64,000 nt of DNA from Halobacillus litoralis. Its GTDB lineage: Bacteria; Bacillota; Bacilli; Bacillales; Halobacillaceae. Location: the NCBI RefSeq assembly GCF_020524025.1, contig NZ_JAIVKN010000002.1, positions 310,001 through 374,000 of the forward strand, read 5' to 3'. This document shows, in pieces, positions 24,782 to 32,642 of the stretch. The position numbers and the translations under genes were made by a program. How positions within the stretch are numbered: the stretch's first letter is position 1; each line of letters begins with the position of its first letter. The notes beneath the pieces are model-generated. The model searched no databases, was not told the origin of the DNA, and saw only the letters and a program-made list of their open reading frames with translations.

Positions 24782-25961
24782 CCCTCTTCTCCTTCCTAAA
24801 ACCAGCCACCAGAGCAAAAACGTGCAGGCCGATGCCCCACACCGCCAACGTAAACAGCGACCGATTTTCTTCGTTCGTTAAAGCAGCCTTGAACACCTCA
24901 TAACTCCACTGAAACGGGTTCCATTCATGAGCCATCCACTCTGGGAGGTAGATCCCCGGCACATAAGCACCGGCACTAAAAAGACCGATCAGTCCTATCA
25001 TCGTAAAAATCAAAAAACGTAATCCAGATGGGATCTGCAGCCCGTATAAAAGCCCGGCGAACGAGGAAAGCAGCAAGGCCGTAAGCACGAGACCCAGGTG
25101 AAAGGACACTGACCAGGAAATCGGCTCCCCGACTTGATGGATAAGTACAAAGCTCCCTTCAAGAAGCACCAATGCAAACAGCCACCACTTCAACTGCTTG
25201 ATCATCACCTGATGGATGAATGTTACATCGACCATCTGCCAACGCATTTGTACCGCGCCTTTCATTGAAGGGCCATCAAATGCCTGGTAGAATGCGATAA
25301 ATAAAACAACGAAAGTAAATACAGCAGCGATCAGTCCATGCTTTTCCCACCCGATACCCGCACCACTTATCACCCGCTCTTCCTGAAAGGCTTCATTGCG
25401 GTCAAGAGCAAATAAAGTGAACGTAACGATGACCTGTTGAAGGTTGTTTCCTCTCTGTTCATCAGGCATTGTTTTAATATGTAGATCATAAACCGTATTC
25501 ACTGCACTTTGAGACGCAGAGATGTACTTTGATCCGCTCTCCAGGAGCACTTGAAGCATCGCTGAGGGCAGGGGTTTTTCACGGTTTGTCATCACCTGAA
25601 TCGGGTCATTTTCCCCGACCATCAAACTCTCTGTGAATCCTCTGGGTATCGTCATGATGCCCGCCAGCCTTCCTTCCTGAAAAGCTTCCCGCGCTTCTTT
25701 TTCATCCATAGGAATCAGGTTTAACGCCTGCTTGAGCCGTTCTTCTTCGGATAATTGATTGATGAGCGCTTTTGTCTGAAAGGTGTCATCCTCATCAACA
25801 ACAGCTGCCTGAATGGTCTGATCCTGCTCTGTAATCATGGCCTGCAGGGACAGCACGATAAGCAGGATAAAAAGTAAGGGAATGCCAATAGATAAAAAAA
25901 GAGGGGCAGGCCGTCGAACGGTCGCCCTCATCTCATAGTTCCATAATGATCGTATGTTCAA
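24750..25961 (-). CDS. ABC-2 type permease, first
   Basis: An inner-membrane permease of 403 aa with one N-terminal helix (about 18-40), an extracellular domain beginning AAVVDEDDTFQTKAL and about five C-terminal helices ending near residue 390. It starts at TTG 25961, eight bases after AGGAGG. Its end overlaps the start of the next permease by 32 bp. It belongs to the same ABC-2 membrane family as its neighbour. It follows the large membrane-anchored protein gene by 35 bp, which makes a four-gene operon likely. Confidence 0.88.
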   Translation of the reverse strand: MNIRSLWNYEMRATVRRPAPLFLSIGIPLLFILLIVLSLQAMITEQDQTIQAAVVDEDDTFQTKALINQLSEEERLKQALNLIPMDEKEAREAFQEGRLAGIMTIPRGFTESLMVGENDPIQVMTNREKPLPSAMLQVLLESGSKYISASQSAVNTVYDLHIKTMPDEQRGNNLQQVIVTFTLFALDRNEAFQEERVISGAGIGWEKHGLIAAVFTFVVLFIAFYQAFDGPSMKGAVQMRWQMVDVTFIHQVMIKQLKWWLFALVLLEGSFVLIHQVGEPISWSVSFHLGLVLTALLLSSFAGLLYGLQIPSGLRFLIFTMIGLIGLFSAGAYVPGIYLPEWMAHEWNPFQWSYEVFKAALTNEENRSLFTLAVWGIGLHVFALVAGFRKEKRDAYISIFTSK

Positions 25962-25996
25962 ACGGTCCGCCTCCTCTCTTCAGCTTGGGTTTATGA

Positions 25997-27628
25997 TTAA
26001 AACCCACCTAGTCCGCCAAGTCCGCCCATTAGGGAATTGATATGCTCCTGGAAGTTCTGCTCAATATCTGCGCCAATCTGCTCAAGTTCTTCATTTGTAG
26101 TTTCCATCAATGGAACACTGTTTTCTTCTGTCCATTCAGGGAACTCCAAATCATCGGTGAACGTAATTGTCTGATCAAGAGTAAACTCAAGACCCGCTGC
26201 CATATCTCCCATCATTGGGTTTTCCATACTCAAATCCAATCCGAAATTCACGTCGTTTTCATAAGCATTGTCACTGCCTTCTTCTAACATCGTGTTATAG
26301 AAGCCTGAAATTGACGGAACCGGCTGCTGTTCAAACATCGGCCCTTCAAGGGTTACATCAAACTGGGATTTTGAACCTTTTTCTGTATAATCTGTGTTTA
26401 TTACCACGCCGGCATTAAACGATTCCGGTGCTGACTCTCCTTTTAACCCAAGAGAATAATCCACGTGCAATCCTTCATCGTTCGGCTGACCTTTTTCTTC
26501 ATAGCTGAAGGTTAAGGTCCCTTCATCCTCTTCAGGCTTAACAGTCACATCAAACGTGCTTACATATTTTTGTTCGCTTTCTTTCATATAATCACTGGCT
26601 ACATCAATCGCAACTTCCTGCTCATCCTGTGGTTGAATGGCCATGTCCCACGTCTGGTGGGCAATCAAATCATCTTTGATGTAGGACTCCATCGTAATTC
26701 CATCCGGAAATTGAAGCTTATCGATGCTTTCAATGATTTCATCAAGGTCCTTCTGGAATTGATCAACCCCGCCGGGAGCGGTCGCCAGATCCTCTTGAAG
26801 TTCCATCTGCTCATTTAAGATATCCTGGATGCGTTCATCATTCTTCAGCTTCTCAAGCAGTGTAACCATCATTTCCTGCGCTTTCTCTTCGCTGATCTTC
26901 ATTGTTACTTTATCGTAATTTTCACCTTCATACTCAGCCCCCTGCTCAAGAGAGAACTCCGCCTCGGTTAATTCTTTTCCTAATGTAGTGACGTAGTCTT
27001 CAATGATTTCTTCTGACTCTTCTGCTGTTACCTGAGATTCCAGGTAGTCGGCAATCAGAGGAATCGACGTCTCTTCTGATGCTGTCGGATCACCCATCTT
27101 AGCTAGAAACGCACCTAACTTGTCATTAGGAAGTGTGAAGTAGTCTTCATATACAAACGGTGCCTGGGCGGCAAAAGTATCTTCATTTTGATAGAAGTTT
27201 CCGTTTGCTATACTATTCCCCTGAATCTGAAGGTCCATCTCCCCGTACACTTCTTTCGTTTCCGGATTCACTTTCCCGGTTAAATCGAGTTGAGCTGACG
27301 ATAACACCCCTTGAATTAACGGAAGCTGCGGGGCCATCTGACGCAGCTGCTGCCCTTGTGTGTCCATTCCCATCGTCAGGGTGGCATCGGATTTATGAGC
27401 TTCGTTCTGCTGACGCTCCATAAACTCTCTTTGGTCTTCTGTGTATTCTTCCATGCGCTCGAACTGATCGTCAATTGTGTTCTTTTGAGCCGTCATATAC
27501 ATGACCATCGGATTTGATTCCTTCAAAACGGCATACGCAGTACCGCTGATCACGGCAATGGCAACAACCGTCAAAGCCATAATCAGCCATTTGTTTCTTT
27601 TCGTCTTCGGTTTCTGTTCGTTACTCAT
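25997..27628 (-). CDS. Large membrane-anchored extracellular protein of unknown function, head of the ABC-2 operon
   Basis: A 543-aa protein with a short basic cytoplasmic start, one transmembrane helix (about 15-37, WLIMALTVVAIAVISGTAYAV), then a very acidic extracellular domain ending in a glycine-rich tail (MGGLGGLGGF). Repeated beta-strand/helix patterns suggest a lipoprotein-like or lipid-binding fold. It looks like a Bacillales family known only as a domain of unknown function (I think DUF6583, not verified). ATG at 27628 has GGGAGAGG upstream. It precedes two ABC-2 permeases and an ATPase, so it may be their extracellular partner. Confidence 0.82.
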   Translation of the reverse strand: MSNEQKPKTKRNKWLIMALTVVAIAVISGTAYAVLKESNPMVMYMTAQKNTIDDQFERMEEYTEDQREFMERQQNEAHKSDATLTMGMDTQGQQLRQMAPQLPLIQGVLSSAQLDLTGKVNPETKEVYGEMDLQIQGNSIANGNFYQNEDTFAAQAPFVYEDYFTLPNDKLGAFLAKMGDPTASEETSIPLIADYLESQVTAEESEEIIEDYVTTLGKELTEAEFSLEQGAEYEGENYDKVTMKISEEKAQEMMVTLLEKLKNDERIQDILNEQMELQEDLATAPGGVDQFQKDLDEIIESIDKLQFPDGITMESYIKDDLIAHQTWDMAIQPQDEQEVAIDVASDYMKESEQKYVSTFDVTVKPEEDEGTLTFSYEEKGQPNDEGLHVDYSLGLKGESAPESFNAGVVINTDYTEKGSKSQFDVTLEGPMFEQQPVPSISGFYNTMLEEGSDNAYENDVNFGLDLSMENPMMGDMAAGLEFTLDQTITFTDDLEFPEWTEENSVPLMETTNEELEQIGADIEQNFQEHINSLMGGLGGLGGF

Positions 27629-27829
27629 GGACCTCTCCCTTTCTATCACTCTCAATTGTTCTCTAATACTACTTACGAAAAACAGATGAATGAAGTTTCA
27701 CCTTTTGATAAAATATGTAAAATCACACCCTCTTATACTACAATAGTCTCACCAATTATGAAAGGTTACTAGATAGGAAGAAAAAGTCTTCTTATCCACC
27801 GCTGTAGAAAAATAGATATTATTTTAGAG

Positions 27830-27843
27830 ATTTCCCGGGAAAT
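27830..27843. promoter_or_regulatory. Perfect 14-bp palindrome upstream of the ABC-2 operon
   Basis: ATTTCCCGGGAAAT is perfectly self-complementary. It lies about 200 bp upstream of the first gene of the operon and 19 bp from the IolS terminator. It could be an operator; no bound protein is suggested by the context. Confidence 0.3.
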
Positions 27844-27861
27844 GATAGATCTTGTCATAAC

Positions 27862-27888
27862 AAAAAAGCCCACCTATACAGGCAGGCC
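27862..27888 (-). terminator. Terminator of the IolS gene
   Basis: On the minus strand, GCCTGCCT pairs with AGGTGGGC (two G-U pairs) around a four-base loop and is followed by six Ts, eight bases after the stop codon. Confidence 0.75.
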
Positions 27889-27895
27889 TTCATCT

Positions 27896-28825
27896 TTATG
27901 AAAAAATACGGTCAATCTGGGAAATCTCATCATCTGACAAGTTCACTTCAAGCGTCTTCAAGTTATCCACGACCTGCTTGGAACGTTTCGCGCCCGGAAT
28001 AACAGCATCAATGGATGGCTGGTTCAAGTACCAGGCAAGCACAACGTGCGGGACGCCTACGCCATTTTTCTCTGCAATCGGACGCAGCTGATCGACTTTG
28101 GCCAGGTTCTCCTTAAATGCTTCCCCCTGGAAAAATGGATGCTCCGCACGATAATCATCAAAGGTGGTGTTCTCATCATATTTCCCGGCAAGAAGTCCGG
28201 ATGCAAATGGAAAATAAGGAACAAAAGAAATTTGATTTTGTGCTGTATAAGGCAGCATCTCTTTTTCAGCTTCACGTTTAAACAAATTGTATTCACTTTG
28301 AATAACATCCACGTAGCCGTCTTTGTTCGCTTGTTTTAATTGATCCACAGAGAAGTTTGAAACACCGATGGAACGAATCTTCCCTTCATCCCTCAACTCT
28401 TTCAATGCTCCAACAGCTTCATCTTTTGGAGTATCCTCATCCGGAAAGTGGATGTAAAACAAATCGATGTAATCAGTCTGCAGGCGCTTTAAGCTGTCCT
28501 CTACCGATTTCTTCAGGAAGTCCGGAGAATTATTAAAGACAACCTCCTCACCTTTGAACTGGTGAGCCCCTTTCGTTGCCAGGATAATGTCGTCCCGCTT
28601 AAACTCCTTCATGACTTCTCCTACAAGCTCCTCTGATCTTTCCGGTCCATAAATATAGGCCGTATCCAGAAAATTCATGCCATGCTCAACAGCTGTGCGG
28701 ACAACATCCTTCCCTGCTTCTTCATCCAGATTTGGGTAAATGTTATGGCCGCCGACCGCATTGGTACCGAGACCAATCGGGTTGACCACTAACTCCGACT
28801 TTCCTAAGTTTGTTTTTTTATCCAT
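27896..28825 (-). CDS. iolS: Aldo/keto reductase of the IolS (AKR11) type
   Basis: An NADPH-dependent reductase with an aldo/keto reductase TIM barrel of 309 aa. It resembles Bacillus IolS closely along the whole length, including the [19 protein letters not shown] start and the [13 protein letters not shown] and [19 protein letters not shown] blocks. The catalytic tetrad is visible as Asp54 and Tyr59 (FLDTAYIYG), Lys85 (ATKGAH) and His126 (YIHFPD). IolS is named from the inositol operon, but its natural substrate is uncertain; no inositol genes are near. A good ribosome binding site (AAGGAGATGAAGGA) precedes the ATG. Confidence 0.92.
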   Translation of the reverse strand: MDKKTNLGKSELVVNPIGLGTNAVGGHNIYPNLDEEAGKDVVRTAVEHGMNFLDTAYIYGPERSEELVGEVMKEFKRDDIILATKGAHQFKGEEVVFNNSPDFLKKSVEDSLKRLQTDYIDLFYIHFPDEDTPKDEAVGALKELRDEGKIRSIGVSNFSVDQLKQANKDGYVDVIQSEYNLFKREAEKEMLPYTAQNQISFVPYFPFASGLLAGKYDENTTFDDYRAEHPFFQGEAFKENLAKVDQLRPIAEKNGVGVPHVVLAWYLNQPSIDAVIPGAKRSKQVVDNLKTLEVNLSDDEISQIDRIFS

Positions 28826-29145
28826 TCCTTCATCTCCTTCTATTTATCCTCTTATGATATGTACCACTTTCCCTGTAGTAGAAAACAAATTCTTCCTATT
28901 ATGTTTGTGCACCATTCTAATAGATCCGGGTGACCGGGAAAATACCTTTTATTCAATAGGCTCTGTTCAAGCCTGTTATTGCTATTGGAAATGATTCTTT
29001 ATTTTAATGCGTCCAAATATTTGATACGATTTGCCCGGCCGTTTTATGGCAACTATCATTTCGTGTTCAACTAACGGACCAGTTCAGCGGAAGATGGATT
29101 GTATAAATATATACTTACCAAACTAAAAAGGGAGGTGAATAATAA
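28826..29145. other. Intergenic region between IolS and an orphan membrane protein
   Basis: This 320-bp divergent gap has no credible gene. It should hold the promoters of both flanking genes; on the plus side TATAAA/TATACT-like boxes lie at about 29101-29115. The segment GGCTCTGTTCAAGC (28959-28972) resembles the GGCTCTGTTATAGC flank of the repeat at 22278 and may be a fragment of the same element family. Nothing else stands out. Confidence 0.4.
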
Positions 29146-29625
29146 ATGTTTTTCTATATCTTATTTGGTATTGGTATTTTAGCATTCGTCCCTATATATT
29201 TCGCAGAAAATATAAACAGTTTTATTTTCATTATGGCTTCTGGTACAATTTCAGGTTTTTCACTGGTTTCTTTCAGCATTTTCGTTAACAAAGATTGGAA
29301 GGGTTTCCGAGGAAAAAATGGCCTGCCTATGAGAATTATTTTTGGTGGAATAGGAGTACTTGTATTAATAATGAGCCATTTCTTCTGGGTGGATTTACCC
29401 AATTATATAACTGAAAATTATCGCACCCTTGAGGGAGTTCCTTCTGAGGTTGAATATTTCCCACCCTCAGGAAAAACTGGTGAATCTTTTTTTGTTACTA
29501 TTGAGGGCGTTAGACTCCCCTTAACCCCCGCCCCAAAAGTATCAGAAGAAGAAGCAGAAGGTCGTTATTTTACCATCAAATATTTCCCATATTCTGAGTG
29601 GATTGTTGATTATAAAATTGAGTAA
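29146..29625 (+). CDS. A+T-rich orphan membrane protein
   Basis: A 159-aa protein with three predicted membrane helices (about 1-20, 23-45 and 63-84), then a soluble tail with EVEYFPPSGKTGESFFVTIEG and ending YFPYSEWIVDYKIE. The ribosome binding site GGGAGGTGA is strong. I do not recognise a family. Its base composition is visibly more A+T-rich than its neighbours, with AT-ending codons throughout, which suggests recent acquisition. The tail has a beta-strand pattern like DUF3592-type small domains, but this is a guess. Confidence 0.7.
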   Translation: MFFYILFGIGILAFVPIYFAENINSFIFIMASGTISGFSLVSFSIFVNKDWKGFRGKNGLPMRIIFGGIGVLVLIMSHFFWVDLPNYITENYRTLEGVPSEVEYFPPSGKTGESFFVTIEGVRLPLTPAPKVSEEEAEGRYFTIKYFPYSEWIVDYKIE

Positions 29626-29720
29626 GTAACTATTACGGTTGAAATCCCTCAAAACCACATCATTCGCCTTATAACAACAAAACGGAATAAAAAGCAGTCA
29701 AAAAGATAAAAAAAGCTTAA

Positions 29721-29733
29721 AAAACGAACAATA
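29721..29733 (+). promoter_or_regulatory. Possible PurR half-site (PurBox)
   Basis: AAAACGAACAATA resembles the CGAACAAT-type core of Bacillus PurBox sequences. It lies 35 bp upstream of the -35 box of a purine-riboswitch gene. A convincing second, inverted box at the usual spacing was not found, so the call is weak. Confidence 0.3.
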
Positions 29734-29767
29734 ATTGTTTGTTATTAATTAACGTTCATAAAAAACC

Positions 29768-29796
29768 TTGTTTTCTCCCTATGCATTTGTTATAGT
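29768..29796 (+). promoter_or_regulatory. Sigma-A promoter of the purine-riboswitch transcript
   Basis: -35 TTGTTT (29768-29773), 17-bp spacer, -10 TATAGT (29791-29796). It predicts a start near 29803, twenty bases before the riboswitch P1 helix. Confidence 0.65.
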
Positions 29797-29822
29797 AAAC
29801 ACCGTATTCAATTCCATATCGT

Positions 29823-29893
29823 ACTCGTATATTCTCAGTAATATGGTCTGAGCGTCTCTACCTGGTTCCCACTAAAAGAACCGGACTACGAGT
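29823..29893 (+). ncRNA. Purine riboswitch aptamer, guanine/hypoxanthine type
   Basis: All consensus parts are present. P1 is ACTCGTA (29823-29829) with TACGAGT (29887-29893). P2 is CTCAG/CTGAG with the conserved loop TAATATGG. The junction is TCTCTACC, and P3 is GGTTC/GAACC. The ligand-pairing base in J3/1 is the C of GGACTACGAG (C in place of the U of adenine riboswitches), which indicates guanine or hypoxanthine. A terminator follows at 29962, so purine binding should switch the gene off. Known examples control xpt, pbuG, nupG and pur genes. Confidence 0.93.
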
Positions 29894-29961
29894 TAAAGAT
29901 GCAGCTGCGTCCCCATTGGCGCAGCAGGCTTAGTCATTTGGCTATTTGTATACTTTAACTT

Positions 29962-30009
29962 GGACGTCTAAAGGTAGAACCCATTTTCTACTTTTAGGCG
30001 TCCTTTCTT
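29962..30009 (+). terminator. Riboswitch expression platform (intrinsic terminator)
   Basis: An 18-bp stem with two mismatches or wobbles runs from GGACGTCTAAAGGTAGAA (29962-29979) to TTCTACTTTTAGGCGTCC (29986-30003), followed by TTTCTTT. AGTTAAAG (29891-29898, overlapping the P1 3' strand) is complementary to CTTTAACT (29953-29960) just before the stem, so P1 and that pairing are mutually exclusive. An extra hairpin GCTGCG/CGCAGC (29904-29925) lies between. Confidence 0.8.
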
Positions 30010-30066
30010 TAGGAAAAGGAGACGAGGATCCGGTACGATAAAACATACAACAAGGGAGCGCTACCT

Positions 30067-30942
30067 ATGAAGCATCTTAATTCCATCCGAATGATCACAT
30101 TCGCACTTATCTTATTTTCCTTCCTTGCCGGATGCAGCAATGACACAGAACAGACATCCGCAAAAGCAGAAGAAAATGAGCCGCAGCCCATCCTCGTTCA
30201 AGGTCCTATGCCGATCGAAGCTGAAAATTTCGCCGGGCGTCTCGATAACGTAGAGGAAGAACAATCGGGAAACTTTGTGTTTTATAAAGGAACCGTCAAC
30301 GATTACCCTGTCATTGTCATGAAGACAGGAAAAGGAATGGAAAATACCGCAGCCGCAACAGCGATTTCGATTGAAAAATACGCACCAGCCGCCATCATCA
30401 ATCAGGGAACGTCCGGCGGCCATGACCCGGACTTACATGTTTTTGATATCGTACTAGGTGAAAGAACCGTCAACCTTGGTTCTTTAAAGACGGGTCACCT
30501 TGAAGATGGCGAAGGAATCGCACCTAAAGAGTGGATCCCGATGGACTTAATGGCTTCTGAGGGGAGTGCCGGGGAAGACCCTGATGCGGAAAATATCCGC
30601 TACTTTAAAGGCGACCAGGAGCTGCTCGCTGCAGCCAAGGCTGTTAAAGATACCCATGAAGAAGGAAAAGTCGTAGAAGGAACCATTGGTTCTGCCGATG
30701 TATGGAACAATGAAGTCGATCGTATTCAGTGGTTCCATGAGAATTTTGGATCCTCTGTTGAAGAAATGGAGGGAGCTGCCGGAGCGCAGATCGCTAAGGC
30801 TTATGACACACCATACCTTGGCATCCGTATCCTTTCCAATAATAAAACGAATGACGGTGAATACAATCCAGATACCGCAGAAGCGAATCAGGATTATGTA
30901 TATGAGGTCGTCAAACAGTACATTTCTACAAAAGCAGAATAA
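30067..30942 (+). CDS. Lipoprotein nucleoside phosphorylase/nucleosidase (PNP/MTA-SAH nucleosidase fold)
   Basis: A secreted, lipid-anchored member of the PNP_UDP_1 family, 291 aa. The lipobox FLAGC gives Cys23 as lipidated residue. The catalytic domain shows KTGKGMENTAAATAISIEKY, IINQGTSGGHDPDLHVFDIVLGE and EEMEGAAGAQIAKAYDTPYLGIRILSN (Met234-Glu235 contact the ribose). Asn258 replaces the Asp found at this place in MTA/SAH nucleosidases, a change that in other purine phosphorylases goes with 6-oxopurine use. The gene is controlled by a guanine-type riboswitch, which agrees with release of guanine or hypoxanthine outside the cell. It is monocistronic. The exact reaction is inferred. Confidence 0.88.
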   Translation: MKHLNSIRMITFALILFSFLAGCSNDTEQTSAKAEENEPQPILVQGPMPIEAENFAGRLDNVEEEQSGNFVFYKGTVNDYPVIVMKTGKGMENTAAATAISIEKYAPAAIINQGTSGGHDPDLHVFDIVLGERTVNLGSLKTGHLEDGEGIAPKEWIPMDLMASEGSAGEDPDAENIRYFKGDQELLAAAKAVKDTHEEGKVVEGTIGSADVWNNEVDRIQWFHENFGSSVEEMEGAAGAQIAKAYDTPYLGIRILSNNKTNDGEYNPDTAEANQDYVYEVVKQYISTKAE

Positions 30943-30945
30943 CTT

Positions 30946-30985
30946 AAAGAAGCGCAGCTCCTCGAAAGAGCTACGCTTCTTTTTT
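30946..30985 (+). terminator. Terminator after the lipoprotein nucleosidase gene
   Basis: The stem AAAGAAGCG-CAGCTC (30946-30960) pairs with GAGCT-ACGCTTCTTT (30968-30982), with one asymmetric base, and is followed by a T-run. It also faces the convergent AmhX gene. Confidence 0.82.
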
Positions 30986-30994
30986 ATATAAAAG

Positions 30995-32101
30995 TTACCC
31001 TTCTAACGTCTCCAAGACAGCCTTAACAAGAATCTGTGACGCTTCTGCCATCACATCCTGATCAAACGTCATCTTAGGATGATGCAGTCCCGGCTTTAAA
31101 TCACACCCGACTCCAAGCATAGCAGCCTTCAGTCCGGGCCGTTTAATCGTATAATAATGAAAATCATCCCCCCCGGTGGACGGGATGACTGGATTTACGT
31201 TATCCTCTCCTGCCACCGTCCTGATCGCCTGTTCCATTTTCCTTACAGCATCTTCGCTGACGATTGCCGCGGGAACGTTGGATTTCACCTTCAGCCCCAA
31301 TGGCGTCCCGTGCAGCGAGGAAACGGAGTCAACAATCGCTTCAATCTTACTCATCAGCTCCGCCATCACATCATTCGTCTGCGCTCGAAGATCCATCGCA
31401 AAAGTGGCACTGCCAGGGATGATATTCGTATTGCTTCCTCCACTGTGAAAAGAGGTGACTTTCGCTGAATACGGAACCATTGGATCCAAATGGATACTAT
31501 TCAGATGATGGATGATTTCTGCTCCAAGCTCAATTGCATTTTTATTTAAATGGGGGCGGGCGCCGTGGGCATCCTCGCCTGTAATCTTTCCTTCTAAAAA
31601 ACGAACCGCTCCATGCTGGATACCCGGTGTGAACTGGCCGGACCTGAGCTCCTGTATCGGCCTCAAGTGCAGGCCGTACAGGTAGTCCACATCATCGACC
31701 ACACCTTTTTCGACCACTTTTAAAGCTCCTTCAATCGTCTCTTCTGCCGGCTGGAAAATAAAGCGCACCGTACCGTTCATATCCCCCTGTTTTTGCTCCA
31801 GCATAAAAAGAGCTTCCAAGACAATCGACATATGCGCATCATGCCCGCATGAGTGATTGGCTTTATACTCCCCGTCCACTTCCTGCCAGAGGGCATCGAG
31901 ATCTGCCCGCACCGCAACACACGGTTTCCCGCTTCCGATTTCAGCTATAAGTCCCGGACAGTCATCAAAACGACTGACTCTTGCACTCGTTTTCTCTAGT
32001 AATGAGGCTATGTATTCTGTCGTCTTCGTTTCCTGCCAGCTCACTTCAGGATGGTTATGCAGATGATCAAACATTTCTTTAATCGTTGGTCGATTCTCCA
32101 T
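30995..32101 (-). CDS. amhX: M20-family amidohydrolase AmhX
   Basis: A zinc-dependent amidohydrolase of the M20D (aminoacylase/IAA-amino-acid hydrolase) group, 368 aa. The metal and catalytic regions are VRADLDALWQEVDG, NHSCGHDAHMSIV, FQPAEETIEGA, GLHLRPIQE and the late LGVGCDLKPGLHHPKM. The lid/dimerisation domain carries GAVRFLEGKITGEDAHGARPH. The WQEVDGEYKANHSCGHDAH stretch matches Bacillus AmhX. AmhX probably splits N-acyl or N-amide bonds of amino acids; its substrate is not established. The ATG has AGGAGG upstream. It is monocistronic. Confidence 0.88.
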   Translation of the reverse strand: MENRPTIKEMFDHLHNHPEVSWQETKTTEYIASLLEKTSARVSRFDDCPGLIAEIGSGKPCVAVRADLDALWQEVDGEYKANHSCGHDAHMSIVLEALFMLEQKQGDMNGTVRFIFQPAEETIEGALKVVEKGVVDDVDYLYGLHLRPIQELRSGQFTPGIQHGAVRFLEGKITGEDAHGARPHLNKNAIELGAEIIHHLNSIHLDPMVPYSAKVTSFHSGGSNTNIIPGSATFAMDLRAQTNDVMAELMSKIEAIVDSVSSLHGTPLGLKVKSNVPAAIVSEDAVRKMEQAIRTVAGEDNVNPVIPSTGGDDFHYYTIKRPGLKAAMLGVGCDLKPGLHHPKMTFDQDVMAEASQILVKAVLETLEG

Positions 32102-32221
32102 TCATCATTCCTCCTATGAATCATGATAAGTTTCAGTTCCACTTCCTTTGACGATAACACACAAATTACGAACTCTCTCACAGAAAGGGGACAGTATCTT
32201 ACACCATGACTTCTCAAAATA

Positions 32222-32260
32222 AAAAAAGAAGAAGATCAACGCTTCTCCCGGTCGATCTTC
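32222..32260 (-). terminator. Terminator overlapping the end of a small gene
   Basis: GAAGATC (32231-32237) and GATCTTC (32254-32260) pair around the stop codon of the 62-aa gene, and the minus strand continues as TTCTTTTTTT. Confidence 0.6.
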
Positions 32261-32424
32261 CTCTGTATAGCATTCTCTAAAATCATTCTCGCTTGATTAA
32301 AATAATAGTCTAATTCAGCAGATGATGTCGCTTCACTCATCTTTCTTCTATATATCTCAAAACGCTGAAACTCTTCTTCAGTTAAAAACTTGTCTGAAGA
32401 AGGAAAAGGAATAATGTCCCCCAC
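32236..32424 (-). CDS. Small charged helical protein, unknown function
   Basis: A 62-aa soluble protein beginning MGDIIPFPSSDKFLTEEEF, followed by two amphipathic helices and a basic end (QRKIDREKR). It starts at GTG 32424, nine bases after GAGAGGG. Small Bacillus proteins with an IIPFP start are known, but I cannot assign a function. It has its own terminator and is divergent from the PEP-utilising enzyme operon. Confidence 0.65.
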   Translation of the reverse strand: MGDIIPFPSSDKFLTEEEFQRFEIYRRKMSEATSSAELDYYFNQARMILENAIQRKIDREKR

Positions 32425-32550
32425 TCGATCGACCCTCTCACCTGTTTTACATATGCAATAGTATATGACTGTTGATCAATTTCTGTGAGAAGTTTGTATT
32501 TACTGAGAAATTTTTGGAGTTTATTAAAAATGTTGGAAATATAAATAAAA

Positions 32551-32592
32551 TGTAACAATTCATTGACAATGTTACAAAAACATTACTATACT
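32551..32592 (+). promoter_or_regulatory. Promoter with inverted-repeat operator for the split phosphotransferase operon
   Basis: -35 TTGACA (32563-32568) and -10 TATACT (32587-32592) have an 18-bp spacer. The arms TGTAACA (32551-32557) and TGTTACA (32570-32576) form a perfect 7-bp inverted repeat spaced 12 bp, straddling the -35 box. That is the layout of a TetR- or MarR-type repressor site. No such regulator gene is adjacent. Confidence 0.65.
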
Positions 32593-32642
32593 GTTAAATC
32601 GTATGAGTTTTACAATATTAATAATAAAAAGGTGTGAATTAT

